64,000 nucleotides of DNA from Aphanomyces cochlioides. Taxonomy: Eukaryota; Oomycota; Saprolegniomycetes; Saprolegniales; Verrucalvaceae. The notes below the pieces were generated by a model. The model ran no database searches. It saw only the letters and a program-made list of their open reading frames with translations, and had not been told where the DNA came from. Numbering within the stretch: position 1 is the first letter of the stretch; each line of letters opens with the position of its first letter. The position numbers and the translations under genes were made by a program. The stretch is taken from positions 1,488,001 through 1,552,000 of the forward strand of contig JAHQRK010000003.1 in assembly GCA_019828595.1 (NCBI GenBank). Reading direction: 5' to 3'. Below, piece after piece: positions 58,401 through 64,000 of the stretch.

Positions 58401-61400
58401 AAAACTTCTCATTCTTCTCTTCGCCCCAAGTGGAGGCAATTACCCCAAACATAATATACAATTCGACAACATGCAGTACCTTAATCATAACTGGGAGGAA
58501 TCTTCTGCCTGTAAACAAATGTGTATGGAAACAACAATACCTGGAAGTGATCTCAAATGCAACTTTTGTGAACTCGTCAAGTATCGAATGTTACATCGAC
58601 CAATTTTCAACTCTGGGATATTTCTCGCTTTCTCTCTCGTGGAATGGAGTCGATCTCGACGAGATAGGAACAATACAAGTCGTACCACCAGTGAAACTGA
58701 CTAGCCTTTCGCCATCACACGGCTTGAATTGGCAATCTTCAATCACAATTATCGGTTCATATTTTTCATTTCTAGACAATCTATGGTGTTACTATGATTC
58801 AATGCTCACCCCAGCAAAATACGTTAACTCAACTGCTGTCTCATGCGATATGGAATTCACACCGAAGCAAATCAAGAAGGATCATCTACTCTACATATCT
58901 GTCACGAATAATAAGGTTGACTATTCAAATGCATTACCTTACGAGTTTGCGCCAGAGCTCCACGTTCACAAGTCATACCCACAGAAGGGAGGTCAACAAG
59001 GTGGAACACCAGTTTATATCTATGGATATTTTCCAATCATTAACAAGCCTTTTGCATGTTACTTTGATCAAACATTCGCCGCAGCGATTGCTTTGAACAA
59101 ATCATGTATTACGTGTTTGGCACCGTCAATGCCATTTCCAAAAACTGTCACACTCAATATACACTGGAATGCTGTACCCATCCCATCAGCATTGACATTT
59201 GAGTTTCTTCCTCGACCAGAAATTATGTCTGTGTATCCTACTTTGGCTACCCTGAACGCCAGCTACCCACTTCAGCTGACAATAATGGCAAATGGAGCTG
59301 CAGTCTCTGATCTACGTTGTAATGGGACAACTTTCGTCACAACAGTCAACTCTTCAACTTTTTCATGTCCTTTTCAGACACCATTTCTCGGTGTACAATC
59401 TATTTCAGTTCACGACGCCAGTAATGCTCTAGTGTATATTGCCACTGTAATTGTATTGCCCACTCTTGAGATTTTGGATGTGTATCCTTTGCAAGTATCC
59501 GAAGTTGGTGGAGCGCAATTAAATATACGACTTCGATACCCTGCACCAGCATTAATCTGTCGATTTTCTACTGGGATAACAGTACAAGCAGTTGCCATCC
59601 AACCGTCAGCCTTCACGTGTAATGTGCCACCAGCACAACCACAAATGAGTTCAATATCTTTTGCTTACAACGATATGGAGCCAAGTAGCGCAGCATGGAT
59701 GCTGGAATATCTTCCTGTCGTTACACTGCAAAGTGTGAGTCCTCCTGTAGGTCAAATTCTCTCGTCAAGAGAAATTTTTATTCGAGGATCAAATTTACCA
59801 GTAAATACCGAGGTGAAGTGTCATTTTGGAAATGACATAGTCCCTGCGATTGCTTTGAACAAATCAGTTGTTGTATGTTCAACATCATATTTCACGTCGG
59901 AAGGCGCAATTCCATTGAGAATCAGCTGGAGCGGCCAAGAAATGAGCTCAAACAGCATTTCATTTCACATATTATCATTTCCTCAAAATCCTTCATTGCG
60001 TTTACGATGGTCATCAGCAACGAGCTCGACTATAACTGTTGAAGGAAGCATGAATTGGACAAATGGTACATATTCTTGTGAAGCTAGCACGGATCCCTTT
60101 GCTCGTCCATTCGTGGTACCAGGAGTCCTAGTCACCTTGACACAATTAGAGTGTATTGTCCCAAATTTCCTTGTTACGAGCCTTGGACTTTCTGTGAACA
60201 TTTGGTACAATGAAAACAAGATTTTGGATAACATTCAGGTAACGGAGACTTGTTCAGGTACCGACCTGGACGATGCAATATTTGTTCAAGAGCCCTACGT
60301 GTATTTACGTGGTGTTAACTTGGACACGAATCTGTCTTGCGACTTCGGTGTAGCATACGTACAGCTCGAATCACTTTCGCCTACTAGCGCTCGGTGTTTA
60401 TTGCCAAACAAAACAGGACCCTTGGTCCAATTAACAATTCGATGCGAGATAACGAATGGAATTTTGAAGGTGTTTGATATTCCTCGGTTTGCTACAGCCC
60501 GAGTGCAATCAGTGCTTCCTGATTATATATCGTCGCGATTATATTCTACCGGAGGAGCAATTCTAAGTATCTCTGGGGATCACTTTGAGCCATCAAATAC
60601 GTTCTGCACCTATAATTCATCCCTCCGAACAAATGTGACCTACGTGTCCAATTCATTGATACAATGTGAGGTGCCACAGCTGCCAATTGGTCCCGTCTGG
60701 TTTGAAATCGAGTACAAAGATAGAAAACTATACTCTTCCACCTGGGACGTCGTTCAGCCGCCATACCTTAGTAACATCGTACCCTCCGTTACTACTTATG
60801 GCTCGTATGTCGAATTGAGAGGTTCCTCATTTTCACCATCACTGTACGTTAAGTACAACAACCGAGATCTATTTCGTTGCAATGTTACGTTTGATACTCA
60901 TGCATTCTGCCCAGTACCTCACTCTAGCGTCAATACAACAACGTGGACAGTTGAGCTCTCTGGCAGTGACCTCGGTGAATTCATTCCTTTTCCCGGAATT
61001 CCGTTGTCATTGACATCACCTATGGCCACGATATTATCTGCGTCACCGTTAGTGGGGTTTGAGTTAGGTCAAACTACGATTAGCTTTCAAGGTCTCTATT
61101 TCACACTTTTGTCTTCATTGACTACAACTTCTGTCGTTCAATGCAGTTTTGGTACAATTGTCGTCGATGCAATCATAGTGTCGAGCTCATTAATTCAGTG
61201 TAGTTCACCAAATCATGCAACAGGAAGTGTACCCCTCACGCTGCTTCCAGCCCATTTATTCAAGAGTTCTAAAACCTTCAAGTTTACTTACCTAAAAAAA
61301 TCAGTCATTCAATATGCAAGTCCTTTAAGTGGGACCACAGGTACATTCGTTACAATATCTGGTCAGGGTATTCCTTATCATGACGGATTGGGGTGTCAGT

Positions 61401-64000
61401 TTAATTTCTCTGTTGTACCTGCCATCTACATTAACTCCACAACAATTGCTTGTGAAGCCCCTCCGCACACATCTGGAACTGTTCAAGTGAATATTGTTAT
61501 CGACAATGAAGTTGCCTATTTGCCTTGGAGTGCTTCATTTACGTACATTGCTAACCCCGTCATCATTTCGTTTACACCAACATGGATATTTCAAGGACTA
61601 GAAACCGTGCTAAGTATTCAAGGATTCAACTTTGAGATGAATTCGACATGCGTTGTTATGCGTGATGGTGATGTCGTTCAGACTAGCTTGATGGCAGTAG
61701 CAACATCAACATCGGGCCACTGCAAAATACCAGACATTTCCCTGACACAAAACTTGACGTTTGCTATAGTTACTGGTGTTACTTCGTCAAATCCCATTCC
61801 CTTAGTCATGTTTCCGCAGCTAATTCCGACGCAGTGGTCTCTGAGTCCAACGTCAGGGTCCATAAAGGGTGGGTATTTATTGTCTGTCTCGGGGGAGAAC
61901 TTTCCTCACGTGAACATAACATGTTGGATGAATGATTTGCCATCATTAGGGTATTGGATGTCTAAGGAGCTGGTGCAATGTGTGGCTCCTTCTATCCGTA
62001 ACGATACCATTGTCAATATGTCACTTCAATTTGACCAGATAAAAGTTGTCTCCCCTCTTCAATTCCGCTATCTTCCTCTCCCTGTTGTTGTATATTCCTC
62101 TCCTTCAGTTGGACTGGCCAATAATCGTGCGCTGATTGAGGTTCACGGCATGCATTTTGATTTTTCTCTGAAATTTCGATGTCAATTTGACTACATTGAT
62201 ACACCTGCAATAATTGTTTCATCAAGACTGTTGCTTTGTAAAAGTCCTTCACTTGCTGAATCAAATGTATCCTTTTACTTGTTTTATGGGGAAACGGCTT
62301 TATTGCGCAGTTATTTTACGTTCGTAGCAACTCCTGTTATTTTATCAAACAACTCTCATCTTTTTGGATGGTTTGGCACTCACGTCGAGATTCATGGATT
62401 TAATTTGGACTCAGTTACTCATTGCAAGTTCGGAGCTCTCGAGTCGGTTAGAGTTCAAGCCCAATCCAGCTCGCGCCTTGTATGCACTGTGCCACTTAAC
62501 TCGGGGTCGCCTTTGAATTCGACCATAACTTTATACGTTGAATCGATGCAAGTTCCATTCTCATCATTGCCATTTAGCTATATTGCACCCATGTTAATCT
62601 CTTCGCTAGAGATTGGCAAGGGTCAGGTTTTACTTGTCAAGGGAAAGTATTATGCTCCTATGGATTACATCACGTGCAATTTTGGTCCAGCCGGTACGAC
62701 GAGTGGCGCCATTGTATCCTCAACTCTGATACATTGTCCAATTCCTTCTTTCAGCCTGGAAAAAGTTCCATTCTCTGTTTATTTCAACTCAATTGATTCG
62801 ATTCTTTCAGCCAACTTAACATTTTCCTTTGGCAGGCAGTACAATGTGAGTGATATTTCGCCCAAGAGCGGGCTAGTTCAAGGTGGAACCAAAGTTCGAG
62901 TTAGTGGCATTGATCCACTCGAATGGCCCACAACATGCATATTTGGGACTCAAACATGTGTGTCCAGCTATGAAATAGCGAGTCAAAGTATAATTTGCAT
63001 TGCTCCATCAAATTTTGTTGAAGAATTTGTTGCTTTTTCGATTGTAGTTGACAACACACTGATAGAAACGCAGTTTAATTTCCAGTACATTCAAACCCCA
63101 AGTATCACTAGCATTTCATATACAAGGAACAATGATACTTTGCACATTGTTGCAAAGTTGGGACGTTTACTACACCAAGAAATCGATTTCTGGATGCAAA
63201 TAGGGCAAAACCGTACTTGCCGAAGTTATTTCGTCGACATGGAAACGAGAGGGTGTGACTTGCCTAACGTACTTGAGGGAGATGGCAGTGTTTCCATGTC
63301 CGTAGATGGAGAAGATTTTATACCAACCACTCATCGACTAGATTATGCATGGCACCCTATCCAAATATTTCAAATTGACCCGGAATATACCATAGTCAAT
63401 ACAACGGAAAATGTTTTTGTCTATGGATATGGGTTTGAAGTGTGTAATCAACACAGCATACCTTGTGAGTGTTTCTTTGGTATTAAATCAACAGCTGCAC
63501 AGTACATTTCCCCGACTTTGCTCAGGTGTACCAGCCCATTACTTCAAAGGTCTGCGGCTTTTCAATTGAGCGTGAATCGTAGTCAAGTTGCTACAAAACA
63601 GCTCAATTTTGAGGTGATCACAAGCGAAGTTCAAATTCATACAATTGGGCCGTTAACTGGATTAACACAAGGTGGTGGTATTGTCTCTGTAACAGGTCGT
63701 GGACTAAGTGCACACTTGGGTTGTTTGTTTGATGAAACAATATTTATGCCTGCCGTCATTCTGAACGCGATAAGTATGCAATGCACAGTACCAGCACTTC
63801 ATAACGCCAATGTGGTCTCGCTTGCAATTACGTCTTCTCGTGAGCGTCGCCTCATTGGAAAAAGTGTTGATTTTACGTATGTCCACAGTCCATTTGTGAC
63901 AGATATTGTCCCTGAAGCATTAACTGAGTACACCAAGAGCATTTACCTAACTGTTCAAGAACATTTGCTTGGGTCATGGAGCTGCCAGTATATCACTTCA
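49402..64000 (+). CDS. Giant secreted/surface protein with cadherin-like and IPT/TIG repeats (3' partial)
   Basis: Six exons so far: 49402-50107, 50152-51999, 52044-52298, 52343-52597, 52638-52898 and 52941 to the window end. The start MSLFQACHKAVALILLVLRI is a signal peptide; the longer frame upstream is not needed. Residues about 30-850 are beta-rich with cadherin-like features (VEIDYTVVVSFAAQTGKLSL, DDFNSLQHVETLEVLVRD). From residue 870 on, one IPT/TIG repeat of 80-90 residues follows another, each with a Gly-Gly-rich opening and a Cys pair, for example NHSSSRGGTIVYLIGGDFSQ, YCQFGY, AKCVVPP. The last exon is open at every point I checked to 64000, adding about 3,690 residues for a total above 4,790, with no stop, anchor or end in view. 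Dozens of N-glycosylation sites occur. IPT folds serve in adhesion and recognition. Confidence 0.88.

Noticed and set aside
52941..64000. Minus-strand open frames of 60-110 residues
   Set aside because: All lie opposite the continuous IPT/TIG coding exon and show no domain.

Overview
The window is eukaryotic nuclear DNA, most likely from an oomycete (stramenopile; Saprolegniales or Aphanomyces-like is my inference). The genes are tightly packed and cut by many very short GT-AG introns. The roughly seventy that I could place by joining reading frames are almost all 36-64 nt. The gene set fits a flagellated heterotroph: kinesin, ARP1/centractin, large LRR and IQ/WW scaffolds, secreted hydrolase-like and mucin-like proteins, and TIR DNA transposons with Myb/SANT-like partner genes.

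Layout. 0-16.4 kb holds housekeeping genes: the end of a PPR protein, a kinesin carrying a PHD finger, two minus-strand genes (an LRR protein and an unrecognised protein with an amidotransferase-like N-terminus), an IQ/WW repeat protein fired from a shared 79-bp divergent promoter, a glutathione-dependent formaldehyde dehydrogenase with a mitochondrial-type leader, and RPA1 with two E2F-like sites upstream. 16.4-22.8 kb is a transposon cluster: a TA-flanked mariner-like MITE, a broken Myb-like gene, a TIR element carrying a Myb/SANT-like gene, a decayed pogo-type element with 30-bp TIRs and TA duplications, and an apparently intact Harbinger-type transposase. 22.8-49.1 kb returns to single-copy genes: a mucin-like membrane protein, a TPR protein, a PX-domain protein, a MAP2K-like kinase, ARP1, a large unrecognised protein, a secreted PLC-like phosphodiesterase, an unrecognised broken gene, a metalloprotease with beta-prism domains, a small basic protein, pantothenate kinase and several small proteins.

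49.4-64 kb is the start of one giant gene for a secreted or surface protein made of cadherin-like and then dozens of IPT/TIG repeats. Its last visible exon is open without a stop for more than 11 kb and runs off the window. This is the most striking object here.

Functional links are limited. Kinesin, ARP1 and the IQ/WW and LRR scaffolds suggest cytoskeleton or flagellum. RPA1 with E2F-like sites suggests S-phase control. Exon joins were made by eye from frame continuity, splice dinucleotides and protein motifs, so individual junctions may be off by a few bases.
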